A stretch of DNA of 64,000 nucleotides from Tetrahymena elliotti 4EA (Eukaryota > Ciliophora > Oligohymenophorea > Hymenostomatida > Tetrahymenidae): the NCBI GenBank assembly GCA_000231825.2, contig JH720303.1:496001-560000 (forward strand), written 5' to 3'. Position 1 is the stretch's first letter; the number at the start of each line of letters is the position of its first letter. The notes below the pieces were generated by a model, which was given only the letters and a program-made list of their open reading frames with translations, made no database searches and was not told where the DNA came from. Of the stretch, positions 62,790 through 64,000 are shown piece by piece. Position numbers and translations under genes: made by a program.

Positions 62790-64000
62790 CTTATCTATAA
62801 TTTTATTTTCTCTAAGTTAATCTTAAATACTTTAATTATTAGTTTAAACTATTAACTCTTTTAAAGCTATGAGGATACTAAATAATTAATTGTCTTAGAT
62901 TATTTTACTTATATTTTTTATAATCAATTTGATAAGTCTTTTTCAGAAATCTTGAATAATACTTATTCAGTACAGAGAAATATATAGATTAATAACAAAA
63001 ATTCTTATATTTATTGTTGACATAATCCTATAAAATTTCATAGCATATTAATCAGTCAGTCATTCCTTATTCTCATTATTCAGCTTCAGATATTATTTAA
63101 ATAAAAATGATTTCGTTTTATATGAAAATATTCTATTCAAATAACTCTACCAAAGTAATCAACCTTTAAATTAAAATAATATTTTTTTTAACATAACGCA
63201 TAACATTTATTTCAAATTCAATTTATCAATTATTAAAGAAATACTTTGAATTAATAAAATTTTTAAATAAATATTCTAAAAAAATTGGTTAACTATCGAA
63301 CAAAGTTTTTTTTATATAGAAGGATCAACAATTTTATAAAATGACAAACTTAATCAATTAGATTGCTAAATTTATATAATTGACTTTTAGGATATCTTAA
63401 AAAAGTATCACTAGATTTTATTTACTAATTTAAAAATGAAAATCTAATTTCAAAATCAAAAATACACTTTTCTTTAAGTTATTCAATTACTATATAAATA
63501 TATCCAAAAAATATGTTTGGGTTTTTTTGTTTATTTTGAATAAAAATATTGTTCTCATAATTGAACTAATAATAAATATGTATGAAAATAAAAAAGATAT
63601 TTTAAAAAGAGTTTCTAGCAAATAATAATTTAACTTACTATAGAGTAAATTGGTAAGATAAGCTAAAATAGGTAGAAATACTTTTTTAAGAAAGATCAGA
63701 ATTATTCAATTAAAAAAATACTTACAAAAATTTAAAACTCGAATTCTAAAGAAAATATATAAAAAGAGTTAATCTAAAATAAGATGAAAAAAAAAATAAT
63801 TTACTTTTAACAGAAAAATAATATTTTTGTTAATATTTGATACATTAAATTAGTTTTCAACACTTTTACAAAAATCTTATTTAGAGTACTAGGTTTTGTC
63901 AGGCTAATATAAGTATGCTTGAGAAATACTAGAAAATAATCTATTTCTTAGATAGAGGCTTTATTTTATTATTATAAAAGCTCTCTCTAATTTCGATGTA
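62790..64000. other. AT-rich region to window end, no gene seen
   Basis: Upstream of the RasGAP-VPS9 gene and holding its presumed promoter. No coding frame, tRNA or telomeric repeat recognised up to the right edge. Confidence 0.5.

Noticed and set aside
1..64000. tRNA, rRNA, CRISPR, transposon, telomere repeats (GGGGTT) and chromosome-breakage sequence
   Set aside because: Looked for by eye through B-box-like motifs, repeat arrays, terminal inverted repeats and known ciliate signals; none found.

Overview
This is eukaryotic, very AT-rich DNA that reads correctly only with the ciliate nuclear code (TAA and TAG = glutamine, TGA = the only stop). NOP58, the ZC3H15-type zinc finger gene and the VPS9 gene are all interrupted by in-frame TAA/TAG at plausible glutamine positions and end at TGA. 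Introns are short (mostly 50-110 nt), extremely AT-rich, start with GTA and end with AG. Together with long Q/N/S-rich proteins this fits a Tetrahymena-like macronuclear genome. I see no telomere repeats, chromosome-breakage sequence, tRNA, rRNA or transposon. Because of the code, ordinary ORF calling fragments nearly every gene, so the gene models here were assembled by reading TAA/TAG as Gln and checking that intron phases add up.

Layout. 1-28.8 kb is almost entirely minus strand: a signal-peptide type I membrane protein that runs off the left edge, a long protein with a C-terminal DYRK-like kinase domain, a 1270-aa uncharacterised protein, a 704-aa Q/N-rich protein, a Myb/SANT protein, a GST/metaxin-like protein with a C-terminal membrane anchor, a long coiled-coil/Q-rich protein and a Nudix hydrolase. 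A damaged-looking plus-strand gene lies at about 15.9-17.1 kb. From 29.2 to 56.3 kb all genes are on plus: ZC3H15-like, a 2390-aa NACHT-WD40 STAND protein, a 1312-aa Q/N/S-rich protein, NOP58, two neighbouring B-box-type zinc-finger proteins (one with a WD40-like end, one with coiled coil) and a small DUF4050-like protein. The last gene (57.6-62.8 kb, minus) is a 14-exon RasGAP + VPS9 protein of the GAPVD1/RME-6 type.

How they work together: these are dispersed eukaryotic genes rather than operons. NOP58 (box C/D snoRNP core) and ZC3H15 (partner of the translation GTPase DRG1 in other eukaryotes) are housekeeping ribosome and translation functions. RasGAP-VPS9 points to Rab5-type endosomal traffic. 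Kinase, Myb, B-box and STAND proteins are signalling or regulatory.

Most notable: the single-exon NACHT-WD40 protein; a long NOP58 intron carrying several strong hairpins (candidate snoRNA host); a GC-rich stem that encloses the start codon of the leftmost gene; and several otherwise good genes (kinase, coiled-coil protein, plus-strand gene at 16 kb, B-box/WD40 gene) with frame breaks or in-frame TGA, which are either base-call errors in this sequence or real lesions or recoding.
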